Positions 50,069 to 62,095 of a stretch of DNA of 64,000 nucleotides are shown piece by piece. Both the position numbers and the translations under genes were made by a program. Position 1 is the first letter of the stretch. Each line of letters opens with the position of its first letter. The notes beneath the pieces were generated by a model. The model had not been told where the DNA came from. It saw nothing but the letters and a program-made list of their open reading frames with translations, and did no database searches. This DNA comes from Sipunculus nudus (lineage: Eukaryota; Annelida; Sipuncula; Golfingiida; Sipunculidae), in NCBI GenBank assembly GCA_026874595.1, contig CM049306.1, forward strand, positions 63,370,019-63,434,018, in the 5' to 3' direction.

Positions 50069-50636
50069 GGCCCGAGTATAGAATCCGCTCTTCATTATCA
50101 AGATGGGTCTAAACTGACTGGACCATCTTATATTACTAGTAATCAACTTAAGCCTCTTACTTCTGCATTACATGAATCCTAAACATCATTACGTCCGCCT
50201 GTATTTACCCATAACCTCGTCCATGCAGACCCAATTCTATACTCACTCCGAAAAAGTTTATTTTTAATTTCCAATACCCCTGCCCTCACTGCAATAACAT
50301 TGTAGCTTCATTCAGCATGTACACAATCCAGCCTGTTTGACAAACTGTGCTCCTATAATATCCCCAGGGTCAATAGCACTCTCGCTATGATTCCGGACAA
50401 TGGCACTGTAAACAGCTGACGGAGCGAGTATAGAATCCGACTTACATTGACAAGGTTATGGGTGTGTATACGGACAGACGTAATGATGTTTAGGATTCAT
50501 GTAATGGAGAAGTAAGAGGCATGTCGATGTCATATCATCAGGCATGTCATGGTTTATGTTGATTACTACTAACATGAGACGGTCCAGTCAGTTTAGACCC
50601 ATCTTGGAAATGTAGGCCGGATTCTATACTCGGGCC
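50069..50636. mobile_element. Foldback/MITE-like element
   Basis: The terminal inverted repeat starts GGCCCGAGTATAGAATCCG and extends into long imperfect arms, 50069-50253 and 50412-50636. The arms share AAGATGGGTCTAAACTGACT and ATGAATCCTAAACATCATTA on the left strand and its complement on the right. The right arm carries an extra ~25 bp. The 158-bp centre is unique. No coding capacity is present. It begins 39 bp after the end of the 35-bp satellite. Confidence 0.8.
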
Positions 50637-51047
50637 TCACAGAATTCCACGAAACATGATGGACTCGGGAATCGGTTCGAGTGTCCATCCATGGCATTCC
50701 GATGCATGTGATGAAGTTGAGCAGTGGCTTGAATTGTACATGGTAAGAGATACACATGTACAACCAGCAATGGCAAAGAAAGGACTGAAAGAATCAAAAT
50801 TTTCTTATTCATTTTCTGGAAATAGATTTTACTATGCCACGAAATAAAACAAGCTATACCTAGATATACAACAGTTATGATGGTCGACCATCTTGAACTT
50901 GGGGCCGCCAATCCATAACTGCTTCGAGCAAATATCGTGGTTTACAATAGCAACCAGCCTGTAAATTTCAATCACTGCAGAAGCATGGACCTTACTGTAG
51001 CAGACTCTAATATTTAGGCTGGTCTTCTATTACAAAGAATTAACTTA
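50637..51047. other. No gene seen
   Basis: Short overlapping open frames on both strands (50624-50911) have no recognised motif or splice context. Confidence 0.4.
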
Positions 51048-51590
51048 AATGTTAAAAGATACTGATCAAACTGGATATATCAAGGGGCTTGGAATATTTC
51101 AGTATGTTAGATCAATTGAAGATATTGTATGGTACACACAGCAAAATATAATACAAGGTATTCTTCTAGCATTAGATTTTAGCAAGGCTTTCGATAGGCT
51201 GAATAGAGATTTCATGTTACAATGTTAAGTATCATACAATTTTGGGCATAATTATTTACAATGGACAAGGCTACCTTTTAACGATACGCAAAGTTCGGTG
51301 TCTAATGCCGGTATGTTACCAAAGTTATTTTCTCTGGAAAGTGGGATTAAACAAGGGTGCCCTTTAATTGCTCTACTATTTATTTTGTGAGCTGAGATAT
51401 TTTCATTTTTTTTTTTTTTTTTGTGAAGATTAGATGTCGGTTTCAAAGGTATTCAAATATGAAACAGAGTTTGAACAATTCGCCTAAGATACTAGGTGTC
51501 AGATATGCCTATGACAGGTCAGCAGCCAAGTTGGCGATTAATTTGGAAGAAAAGGATTAAAAATATCAACAAGTAAACAAGGGGTTATGA
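51048..51590 (+). pseudogene. LINE reverse transcriptase fragment
   Basis: The fragment reads TGYIKGLGIFQYVRSIEDI and then LALDFSKAFD (51166-51195), a classic RT palm motif. After a gap comes SGIKQGCPLIALLFIL (about 51339-51390), the next RT block. Frames are broken, and a T run interrupts the sequence near 51405. It reads on to degraded YADD-region sequence and then stops at a repeat insertion. It is continued by 52836-53150 and 54320-54655. Confidence 0.8.
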
Positions 51591-51639
51591 CGCTCCGCTG
51601 ACTAGGAAAACATTCACAAAAGGAATTTTATCAATGCAA

Positions 51640-52830
51640 AATGTTGTAGGTGGTATCCCAATTCAACTTAAGCATAGCTAAAAGAATATGAGTAACAGAG
51701 ACCTAATTTCAGGTTTTCAAGCAGATTTTTCATGGACCTGTTTACAGACAACCACGTCTTTGAAGGTCTCAAGAAAATGCGTAAAAATTTGAAAAAATCC
51801 AGGTGGTGCCACCAGTCTGCAGGAACTGATAAAACACTAATGCATGATCAATATCCATGATGAATGTGCATGCAAAGAATCAAGGTGATCAATGCATTAG
51901 TTGTTCAGATGCTGGAGCTTTTGTATCATATTTTTAATTATTCGGGGGGGGGGGGGGTATTTCTGAGCCCCATAGCTCAGAGGATATGGGTAACAGAGAC
52001 CTAATTTCAGGTTTTCAAAGAGAATTATCATGGATCTCCCTGGATGTCAGGTAAGTAGATTCTAGATCCAGTGATTAGGATTTGTACCCTGTTCACAGAT
52101 AACCACATCTTAAGTGGTCTCACAAAAAGAGAAAAATATTCGTAAACTGAAGAAACTGATGAAACATTCCATGAACAATATCTAAATAATAATGGTGATC
52201 AATGCAATAGTTTTTCTGATACTTGAGCTTTTGTATCAAATTTTCAATTATTCTGGGGGTACTTTGGAGCCACAAAGCTCAGAGTTTATGGGTTTCAGAG
52301 ACCTTATTTCAGGTTTCCACAGAGTTTTATTATGGGCATCCCTGCATGTCAAGAAAGAAGATTCTAGGTCTAGACGTTACGATTTGTGCGCTGTTTACGG
52401 ATGACCGCATCTTAAGAGGTCTCAAAAATAGAGAAAAAAATCATAAAATTCGAAAAAATACAGGTGGCACCACCAGACTGCAGAAACTGATGAAACATTC
52501 CATGATCAATATCCATGCAAAGAATAATAGTCATCAATACAATAGTTGGTCAGATACTTGTGCTTTTGTAACGAATTTTCCATTATTCTGGGGGTTGGGG
52601 GTACTTCGGAGCCCCTTAGCTCGGAGGATATAGGTAACAGAGACCTAATTTCAGGTTTCCAATATGATTTCTCATGGACCTCCCTGGATGCCAAGTTACA
52701 AGATTCCAAGTCTAGCGGTTAGGATTTGTGTCTGGTTAACGGACACACAGACGGACAGACAGACAGACAGACGGACGAAGGACAAAGAGTGATCGCTATA
52801 GCTCAGATGACTTTCAGTCCGCTGCGCTAA
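51640..52830 (+). repeat. Dispersed repeat, 3-4 tandem units of ~310-330 bp
   Basis: The blocks ATTATTCGGGGG / AGCCCCATAGCTCAGAGGAT / GACCTAATTTCAGGTTT / CAGGTGGTGCCACCAGTCTG repeat, with ATTATTC landmarks near 51938, 52248 and 52581. The closing end is GACGGACAGACAGACAGACA...GATCGCTATAGCTCAG...AGTCCGCTGCGCTAAA. It separates two parts of the same LINE, so it inserted after the LINE. Confidence 0.7.
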
Positions 52831-52835
52831 AAAAC

Positions 52836-53150
52836 CTGTGAAATCCTGGATCTTGAGAAATTTAAGTTTTCATGGTAGAGTTATTCTAGCAAAGAGTTTG
52901 CTGGCTTCACAAATTGTACATTTACTGATGATCCTGCACCCAACGGAATATGTTTGTAAACGGGTTAACGGTGTGATATATAAATTGATTTGGCAGGTTA
53001 CTGGAAAAGGAAAACTAAAAGTAAAGAGACTTGTTATGCAACAGGGATATAGGTATGCGGAATAAATTTTCCAGTTGTTGAAAACGCACAAAAATATTAA
53101 TATTAAATGCTTGAAATGATTTATGAAATGTTTTGACGGTAAATCGTTCC
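52836..53150 (+). pseudogene. LINE fragment: post-RT region
   Basis: KSWILRNLSFHGRVILAKSL, then LASQIVHLLMILHPTEYVCK and IYKLIWQ...GKLKVKRLV match the conserved region after the RT palm of L1/Tx1-like LINEs (SW..R.LSL.GR...K..). It continues the fragment at 51048-51590. Confidence 0.78.
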
Positions 53151-53159
53151 TGATTGGAA

Positions 53160-54235
53160 CTAGGAACCCATGGGTCTCAACGCTCAGCTTAATTTGCCTA
53201 TAAGGATATTTTTAAAGAAATTTTTCAGAATGACAGTCCTGTGACTTTGTGACCAAAAATTCTTGGAAATTGTTATCCTTGACCTTGCAGCATTTAGATT
53301 ATTGTAACAATCTTTTAAAAAGTGACCTCGACCTCTGACCACGTAACCTCAAAATCTACAGATTTCTTCACTTTGAGCAAGTAAGCCATGTGTGAAAGGT
53401 GGAAAGTTTGATTTACAGAGCATCCACAATCTTTTTAAAGATATGGCTCCTGTGACCTTTAACTTATATCTCTTGACCGTGAAAATAAAATTAAGTTACT
53501 TAAGTGGTGGGTCATTTATAAATCAAGTTTGAAGCCGATCTGTCTAGCCAAAGAAGAATTATCATCCATAAACTAATTTGAGAATGGATGGGCCCCTGAC
53601 CTTTGACCCTATGACCCCAAATCAAAAAGAATCTTTCCCTATTGGCATCTGAATAATATCTTGAAGATGGATGGTTTGTGATGAAAAGTTTGGCTTGAAA
53701 ATCAAACACATTCCTTTTAAAGAAATGGGTCCTGTTACCTTGACCTTTGAACCCCAAATCGACAGGGTTTTTACTTTAGTGGTGAGCCATATATAAGTTA
53801 AGTTTGAAAACAATTTGTCGGAATAAACTGGAATTTTCATCTGGAAACTAATTTGTGAACAGATAGGCCCTGTGACCTTGACCTTTGACCTTATTACCCC
53901 AAATTCATTTGTGCTCTCCCAATACTGACAAGTCAGCTAAATGTGTTCGATGGATGTTTTGGGATGAAAAACTTGGCTTAAAATACAGCCATAATCTTTT
54001 TAAATAAGAGTGTCTTGGGACCTTGACCTTTGATCTCATGACTCAAAAAATATACAGGTTCTTTCTTTAGTGGTGGGCCATGTGTAAGTCATGTTTGAAT
54101 CAATCATCAATCCATTTGTCAATCTAACCTGGAGTTTTTATCTGGAAACAAATTTGTGTGGATGGATGGACGGACAGACAGAAAGACAGACAAACAGGGT
54201 GATTACTTTATAAGGCATTCACTTGTGATCAATAA
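53160..54235 (+). repeat. TGACCTTTGACC tandem repeat, ~143-bp units
   Basis: About seven degenerate units carry TGACCTTGACCTTTGACC-type blocks, CCCCAAATC, GGCAGGT/TGACAAGTC and CATATATAAGTCAAGTTTG. Exact TGACCTTTGACC occurs at 53597-53608 and 53879-53890. It ends with GGATGGATGGACGGACAGAC. It is inserted within the decayed LINE. Confidence 0.72.
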
Positions 54236-54319
54236 ACACTAGATTTTTATTACATGCTTCTAGGGTCAGCGGTAATGATTTTCAACCCAACTTTTGCAAA
54301 TATGACCCCGAAGGATTAT

Positions 54320-54655
54320 ATGTAGTAAATGCAAATGTTTTATCTCAACTTTTTGAAAACAGTTTCAAATAGGAAAGATGTAAATAATGAATTGGCTGAT
54401 AATCAAGTGATATGGAATAATGTTAATGTAAAATACAGAGGTAATACTTTATTCCTAGGCGATTGGTTGAAAAAGGGTATTGTGCATGTTTCAGATGTAC
54501 TTAGCCATAATGGTTGTATTAAATCCTATGACCTTAATGAAAAAGTGGAAGGTGATGCCAGTTTTATATTTCAATACAATACATTGAGCAGTCCTCTTTA
54601 TAATCAGAATGTAAAGTGTAATGGAGAAATGTACATGTATCAGGAAAAAAAATAA
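54320..54655 (+). pseudogene. LINE fragment: C-terminal region
   Basis: An open stretch of about 108 codons contains NQVIWNNVNVKYRGNTLFLG, then DWLKKGIVHVSDVL and NGCIKSYDL. It matches the LINE C-terminal N..IWNN...G..ix...W...GI..i.DL motif. Together with the two upstream fragments it is one LINE copy split by two repeat insertions. Confidence 0.78.
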
Positions 54656-54659
54656 CAAA

Positions 54660-55830
54660 GGCAACGCAAAGCGGAGCATCCCCTCGCACGGGGCATAATT
54701 AGAATGGATGTATTACACAGTGTGAAAATAAGGAGGGCAGCTCTCTGGCGTTGACCTTTGCTCCTGTGACCTCAAACTAAATAGGGTCCTTCATCCATGG
54801 GTAGGTGAGCCATAGGAGCAAGATGACAGACAGGTGTTGGTCGAACGGTTTGGCTTTAAATGGGTCCATAAAAGCTTTTTCAAGAAGTGGGCCCTGTGGC
54901 CATGACCTTTGACCCGTGACCTCAAAATCAATAGGGGCCTTCATCCATGGGTGGGTGAGCAATATGTGCAAGATGAAAGGTTTTGGTCAAAGGTAAGAGT
55001 TTAAATGGGTTCACAAGCTTTTTCAAGAAGTGGGCCCTGTTGGCGTGACCTTTGTCCCCGTGACCTCAAAATCGATAGGGGTCTTCATCCATGGGTGGGA
55101 GAGCCATATGTGTTAGATGAATGGTTTTGTTCAAACAGTTTGGCTTTAAATAGATCCACAAGCTTTTTCAGGAAGTGGGCCCTGTGGGTGTTACCTTTGA
55201 CCCTGTGACCTTAAAATCAATAGGGGTCTTCATTTATTGGTGGGTGAGCAATATGTACAAGATGAAAGGTTTTGGTCAAACGGTAAGGCTTTAAATGGGT
55301 CCACAAGCTTTTTATAAGAAGCGGGCCCTGTGGCCATGACCTTTGACCCCGTGACCTCAAAATCGATAGGGGTCTTCATCCATGGGTGGGACAGCCATAT
55401 GTGCAAGATGAAAGGTTTTGTTCAAACAGTTTGGCTTTAATTGGGTCCACAAGCTTTTTTAAGTATGGGCCCTGTGGTCATGACCTTTGACCCTGTGACC
55501 TCAAAATCAATAGGGGTCTTCATCCATGGGTGGGTGAGCAATATGTGCAAGATGAAAATTTTTGTTCAAACGGTAAGGCTTGTCATGGATCCAAAAGCTT
55601 TTTCAAGAAGTGGGCCTTGTGGCCGTAACATTTGACCTAGCGACCTCAAATGCGACAGGGTTCTTCATCTATTGGTGGGTGAGCCCTATGTGCAAGACGA
55701 AAGGTTTTGGTCAAACGGTTCGGCTTGAAATCGATCCACAAGCCAATAACGGAGAGACGGATGGACGCACGAACGGAGGCGTTACTATACCCTGCGAGGG
55801 GATGATAAATAAACCAACTCAATTTTAACT
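54660..55830 (+). mobile_element. TGACCTTTGACC tandem-core element, ~145-bp units x7
   Basis: Units begin with TTTGACCCCGTGACCTCAAA and CTTCATCCATGGGTGGGTGA. Unit landmarks are near 54790, 54939, 55084, 55230, 55373, 55518 and 55665. Exact TGACCTTTGACC sits at 54903, 55337 and 55481. The ends carry an inverted repeat, CATCCCCTCGCA at 54677 and TGCGAGGGGATG near 55794. It is non-coding; the apparent open frames are repeat by-products. Confidence 0.75.
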
Positions 55831-56390
55831 TTTAAAGTGATGTTATATTGTTTTTTATTACATATTTTCTTAATACTTTTTTATAAAATAAATTACACAG
55901 AAACCGAGGCTGTCTGGCTCAGTTAATTTATAAACGGTTGAACGGTAATACCAAGGCTGTCCAACAGACGTCACCACCAGTCTCACCCTGAATAAACTCA
56001 TTCATTTTAATCTCGAGTGCTGTAATAGTTAAATTGACATTCTAAAGATGGAATTTATTTGCAAATAATTGCAACATTTTATATAAATATTTACACTACA
56101 ATTTATTCAATGAGTCGGTGACTACAAAGAGTATTCCTCTGGTTAATTTTCATACAATGTTGTTACTGACTTTCAGTTATACTAACAGGACATTACTTTT
56201 TCCAAAAAAATACATATTAAGATACAGATTTCACCATGACAGTGATTACCTGCAATATACTGTCTATTTTATAACATCAATTTTAACCAGATGTGTTACA
56301 AAGATGGAAACCTTCACAAAAGAAGTTATCAAATAAACCAAATATGGATGCAAGTGTAATATACTTATTGTCAATTAATGCCAGGGGTCT
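55831..56390. other. Unassigned intron sequence
   Basis: AT-rich with no recognised exon or repeat structure. The 72-codon open frame at 56118-56336 has no motif. Confidence 0.4.
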
Positions 56391-57490
56391 GGCAGATTAC
56401 AAACTATGGGTCTCGACGTTCAGCTGCATTTGTCCATAAGGATTTATTTATTTATGAGGTTTTCCAAAATATTGGTCCTGTGATCAGTTTGAAGCCAACC
56501 TGTTTACCCAAACTGTAGTTATCATCAATTATCTAATTTGTGAATGAATGGGCCCTGTGACCTTAACCTTTGACCGTATGACCCCCAAATCAAAAGGAAA
56601 CTTCCCCTATTGGCAGGTGCACCACATGTTCATAATGGAAGGATTGAGATGAAAAGTTTGGCTTAAAATGCATTCACAATCTTTCTACTGTAGTGGGTCA
56701 TGTGACCCCAGAATCAACAGTTCTAACTTAAGTGGTGGGCTATATATAAGTCAAGTTTGAAACCAATATTTCAAACTAAACTGGTGTTATCATCTGGAAA
56801 CTAATATGTGGATTGATGGCCCTCATGACCTTGACCTTGTGACCCCAAAATCCGTCAGTTACTTCCACAATTGGCAGGTGAGCAACATCTGGAAGATGTT
56901 TGGGACAACGTTTGGCTAAAATACATCAACAATCTTTTTAAAGAAGTGGGTCCTGTCACCTAGACCTTTGGTCTTATGACCCAAAAATCAAAAGGGTTCT
57001 TACATTATTGTTGGGTCATATATAAGTCAAAATTAAAACCAATATGTCAATCCAAACTGGAGTTATCATCCAGAAACAAATATGTGGACAGATGGGCCTC
57101 TATGACGATGACCTTTGACCTTGTGCCCCCCAAATCAATCAGTTTCTTCCCCTATTGATAGCACGGCTATATGTGCAAGATGGAAGGTTTTGGATGAATA
57201 GTTGGCTCAAAATGCATCCACAATCTTTCTAAATAAGTGGGTACTGTGACCTTGACCCTTGACCTCATGACCCCAAAATTGAACAGAATCTTCCCCTATT
57301 GGCAGGTAAGCAATATCTTGAAGATGGAAGGTTTGGGATGAAAAGTTTGGCTTCAAATGGATATGCTTTCTTTTTAAAGAAATGAGTTCTGTGACCATGA
57401 CCTTTGACCGTTGGACCCCAAAATCCACACGGTTCTTACTTTAGTGGTGAGTCATATATAAGTTTGAAACCAATATGTCAAACTAAAGCT
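56390..57490 (+). repeat. TGACCTTTGACC tandem repeat, ~140-145-bp units
   Basis: About seven units of the same family contain GGGCCCTGTGACCTTAACCT, CCCCTATTGGCAGGTGCACC and GGTGGGCTATATATAAGTCA. Exact TGACCTTTGACC occurs at 57109-57120 and 57398-57409. Confidence 0.72.
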
Positions 57491-57680
57491 CGGAGGATAT
57501 AGGTCGCAGTGGCCTAATTTCAGGTTTCCAAGGAGATTTTTTATTGAGCTCCCTGGATATTCACTTAGAAGATTCTAGGTCCAGCAGTTACGATTTGTGC
57601 CCTGCTAACGGACGGCCGGACGGACGACGGACAAAGCGCCTTTCCTATACCTCCGTTGACTTACAATCAGCTGAGCTAAA
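57485..57680 (+). repeat. Dispersed repeat (GGATATAGGT type), 3' part
   Basis: AGCTCGGAGGATATAGGTCG ... CTAACGGACGGCCGGACGGA ... CTTACAATCAGCTGAGCTAA. This is the same family as 51640-52830, truncated at its left end. Confidence 0.65.
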
Positions 57681-58961
57681 AGGGAGGGAAACCTCTTATT
57701 GGTTGCAGAACAAAATTCATGCAATTATAATGATACAGAAAACACAGCACTGGAACACAGTACTTAACTTAGCAAAAGAAAAGAATGAAGGAAGAAATGT
57801 AACAAATTAAGTCAAAAAGTAATAATTATATGAAAGGAGATGATTTGGAGGTTTAAAACCCCTTAATTAAAAAAAATATACACGCTAAAGAGAGCAGCCA
57901 TAGCCAGTAAACTGCCATCTTGACTTCTTTGTGGTTTAATAAATACCTCCGTGAATACTGACATCCTGCCGAATTACAACTCCGATCACAGTGCAAACAG
58001 TTAAGGCATAAACCAAAAGGGTCCTTGATTGTGGAAATTGAACACATCATTTTTTAAAAGAAAAGGATTACATAAAACTTATGAATAAAACAATTAAAGA
58101 TTCATGTGATGAAAATCCAGGAAGCAACCCCTTATTGCTGTGGGAAACCATAAAAATGCACATAAGAAGGGAAAGCATTAAATTTGGAACTGAGAAAGTA
58201 TGAAAAAAGAAAAATGAAATACAAAAAGAAATATTAGAACAAAAATTTGAAAAAAAAATAAAAGAATTAAATGGTTGTGATAACAGAATAACAAAAAAAC
58301 GATAAACTAGAAAAGATGATACAGGAGAAAACAGAGGGAGCCATAATCAAATGCAAAGCAAGATGGAATGAACAAGGCGAGAAGTCCACTAAATATTTTT
58401 TATTTTTTTTTTTTTAATTTTGAAAAAAAAACTACAAATCAAAAAAGATAATCAAACTCAGGCTCCAGATGGGTCATTGTCAGACAAACAAAGGGATATA
58501 ATGAAAGCTTTTATAAGAACCTGTATGAAACGAACCCTTCGATAGGAAATTAACACGATATCACGAAATTCCTAGCACAGGTACAGCCCGTGCAAAAATT
58601 TTCAGAACAATAAATCATGTTAATAAACTCTTCCATCAGTGAAAAAGAAATAACAGATGATTTGATGTCTCAAAAAATAACAAAACACCTGGGAATGATG
58701 GAATACCTGCCGAATTCTTAATTCAGTAAGTTATATCTATTCTGGTGGTGAACTCTCAATATCCCAAAAACAAGGTGTGATAAGTTTGATCCCTGAAAAA
58801 GGTAAGGATGATACAGAAATAAAAAGGCGAGGTATCTCTTTGAATTTTGACTACAAAATTATCGCTGGGGTTATAGCTTTAAGAATGAAAAAGATTTTGC
58901 CGGACATAATACACAACAACCGAACGGGATTTCTTAAAAACAAGCATATTGGAGAAAATAT

Positions 58962-59363
58962 TGTTACGAAGATAAATTGTACAGGGGAAAACATTGGGCC
59001 GATCCCGGATTCGAACCCATGTCGGTGGCGCACAAGTCCGGCGTACCAACCGCTTCGCTTCGGTCTGCTTTTATGTCACTCCGTAACACACACCCTCTTA
59101 AGAGCGTTCTGCTATCAGAACAAGACTAATTATCCCGGGAGTCACACTTTGGTTGGCTTATTCCCTGGGCCACAAAATTTACCGTCACGTTTGACGAGCC
59201 CCTTTTTTGTTACGAAGACAAATTGTTCAGGGGAAAACACTGGGCCGATCCGGGATTCAAACCCATGTTAGTGGCGCACAAGTCCGACGTACCAACCGCT
59301 TCGCTAGCAAACCTAGCTTCACTAGCGAGACATTTCGGTCCGCTTTTATGTCACCCCGTAACA
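58962..59363. mobile_element. TRIM-like element inserted in the LINE
   Basis: The 402-bp element has TGTTACG...CGTAACA ends and is flanked by a 4-bp target duplication ATAT (58958-58961 and 59364-59367). Terminal direct repeats are 58962-59088 and 59208-59363, with a 119-bp middle. Removing the element and one ATAT restores the LINE reading ...HIGENIT..., which proves the boundaries. Each terminal repeat holds a minus-strand tRNA-like segment; the left one has B box GGTTCGAATCC. It is the same family as 12200-12587. No coding capacity is present. Confidence 0.85.
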
Positions 59364-61429
59364 ATATAACACGGTTTTAAATAATATCTATCATGCAAAG
59401 AGAAGAATAAATGGACTACTTAAGATAATAGATTTAAAAAAATCTTACAACATATTGGAATGGAATTTTCTGGAGCAAAGTTTGAAATGTTTTAACATAA
59501 GCTCTATTATTAAAAAAATGGTGCAATAATCTGTATAATCACATTAGCAGTTGTATTATCAACAATGGGTGGGTATCCGATTACTTTAGTATTTCAATAG
59601 GAGTTAGACAGGGTTGATCTCTTTCCCAGTACCTGTTTTTTTAAAGTGTTTAGCATTAAATATAAGGAACAATAATCAAATAGAAAGTTATATGTCACGA
59701 GGAAAACTTGCACAATATGCAGATGACACTATTCTTACCTTGAAAATGTGTCATTAGTTTAAGAAGCACTAAAAGTTTTTATGAATTTCTCTAAAATTTC
59801 ACGCCTTGTGATAGATTTAAACAAAGACAACAGTGATGCCATTGCTCATGACTGATAATAGCGTATGGAACTGAAAAATTGAATCTGAAATAGTCATATG
59901 GCCCAGTTGATGTACTAGGAGTAAAGGTAACCTCAGAGGCAAATAATTTGAAAAATCTGAATTTTCTCCTTGCCATGGAGAAACTAAACAGGGTGCTTAA
60001 TGTTTGGTCATATCGAAATATTACATTACTTGAAAAAATTACAAAAATTTACAGCTTACCTACTTATTTTCAATATTACCTACACCTGATCATCATTTTA
60101 TTATAAAAAAAGGTTGAACAGATATGGTTTAGATTCATATGGTCCAACAAGCCAGACAGAATTAAAACAGAGTCTTTAATTTCATCTTATGAAAACAGGG
60201 CTAGGCCTTAATATGGTTCATCTTAGAACATTTGTAACAACTTTGAAAGTCTCTTGGGTCAAAAGCCGAATACTTAAAAATGACACAGAAAAATATAAAC
60301 AAGACATACTTAATATGATCAGGGGAGGTGAATATCTTTTTAATGTTATTTGGCCATAGATGATGTATGGTATAGTTTTAAAAACACAAACACGTTCTGG
60401 AAAGAGGTTCTACAAGCATTGTATGCATACAATTATAAAGACCAAGTAAAAGGAGTAACAAAAATTGGCAATCAGATAATTTGGTTGAACTCGAATGTTC
60501 GGTTAGATAAAAAAAAACATTATTTTATAAACACTTGATAGATGCAGGAATTTATTGCTTAACAGGCTTATTAACTGGAGAAGATGGCATTAAGAGATTT
60601 CCTAGTTATGAAGAATTTAGTCTCAGGGTTAAAAAAAAAAAATATTCTTGAATACAGAGGAAAATGTAAGGCTATTCCCTAAGAGTGGAAAGAAATGTTA
60701 TGGCATACAAATGAAGATGAATGTTTAATAAGTAAATTTTCCACATTTTTTAATGTGAAAATGTGACAAAAGTCGTGTACAACGAACTAGTCAAACCTCT
60801 TTATCCGTAAAACCCGAAGAATACTAAGAAAATAGACAAGGGACCTAAATATGGAATACGATTGTAAAAAATAAATTTTTAACTCTTTTATGCATATGGT
60901 GAGGTTAACACAATCTACAACCCTAAGGATATTTCATTTTAATTTGAAACACAGAATATAAACCACAAGTATACATTTTCATTTAAAATCGGTTTCAAAG
61001 ATAAAGAGACGTTTTTACTGTGAAACGGATCATTGACATTGTTTTGGGAATGTCCTATAACCAAAGGATATTGGATTAACAAGAAAATGTGAGACAAAAC
61101 AATAATATTTCACTAAAGGCTTGTGATATTGGGTGTCAAAGAAGAAGTGAAACCAAGAGCAAAGGATGGACTGAATTATGCTAAGAATATTTATGAGATT
61201 GTGAAACACATTGCTTAAAAAAATGAAGAACTGGAGGTACTTCCTGAAAAATGGGGTGTCTCTAAATTCTAATTTATAGTTTGGATTAGGTGTCAGTGTG
61301 TACTTATGTGTGTATGTATATTATATATATATATGTGTGTGTGTGTGTATGTGTGGGCATGCATGTTAGTGTGAATACATATATGTGTGCATCCCTTGTA
61401 CTTTTTGGATATATATGCAAATTACACGG

Positions 61430-62095
61430 GAACTACTGGGTGCCTCTTTGAATGAATACATTTCTTATCATATAGTTCATCCTGGTGGTAAGAAAATCAT
61501 TTATATTTAATCTGTTATGATATAAATGAATTGACTTTAACCTTTAACTTGCATATCTTTTTGTAAGTTTGAGACTTGTATAATTCTTTTTAGACAGAGA
61601 TAATAACTTAATTAAAATTAGAGAATGAGGCTGAACATATACGAGGTATTACTAGGTCTTCAGCTTTATTGTTGTTTTTTTTTTCATTTATTTATTTTTA
61701 TTTTATTTATCTATTTTTCCCCTTCATGTGCTTACTATGATGCTATTTTTTTTTTGTCATTGTTGCATTTTGTCAGACATTTTGTGCCTCTTAGAATGAA
61801 TACATTTTTTTATCATTTAGTTGATCCTGGTTGTAAGGGAGACACATAAGTTTAATCTGTTATGATATAAATGAATTAATTATTACCTTTATCTTACATA
61901 TCGTTTTGTAAGTTTGAGACTTGTGTGATTCTTTATAGACAGAGATAATAACTGAATTAAAATAGGTAAATAAGGTAAAACAAACGTGAGGTAAAACTAG
62001 TTATTCGTTTTTTCTTTATTATTTGGGGTTTTTTTTCCTTCCATGTGCTTACTTTGATGTTTTTTGTTTTTTTTTTTATTGTAGTATTTTGTCAG
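61430..62095 (+). repeat. Direct repeat of ~350 bp in the LINE 3' region
   Basis: 61430-61784 and 61785-62095 are diverged head-to-tail copies. They share GTGCCTCTT.GAATGAATAC, TTTAATCTGTTATGATATAA, GTAAGTTTGAGACTTGT, GACAGAGATAATAACT and CATGTGCTTACT.TGATG. They probably come from duplicated LINE 3' UTR. Confidence 0.7.

Noticed and set aside
52151..52500. CTGATGAAAC segments as hammerhead cores
   Set aside because: They lack the following stem II, GAAA box and pairing stem I, and the sequence is part of a dispersed repeat.
58980..59050. Functional tRNA gene on the minus strand
   Set aside because: A and B boxes are good, but the segment lies inside terminal repeats of a mobile element, occurs in several diverged copies, and gave no clean acceptor stem.
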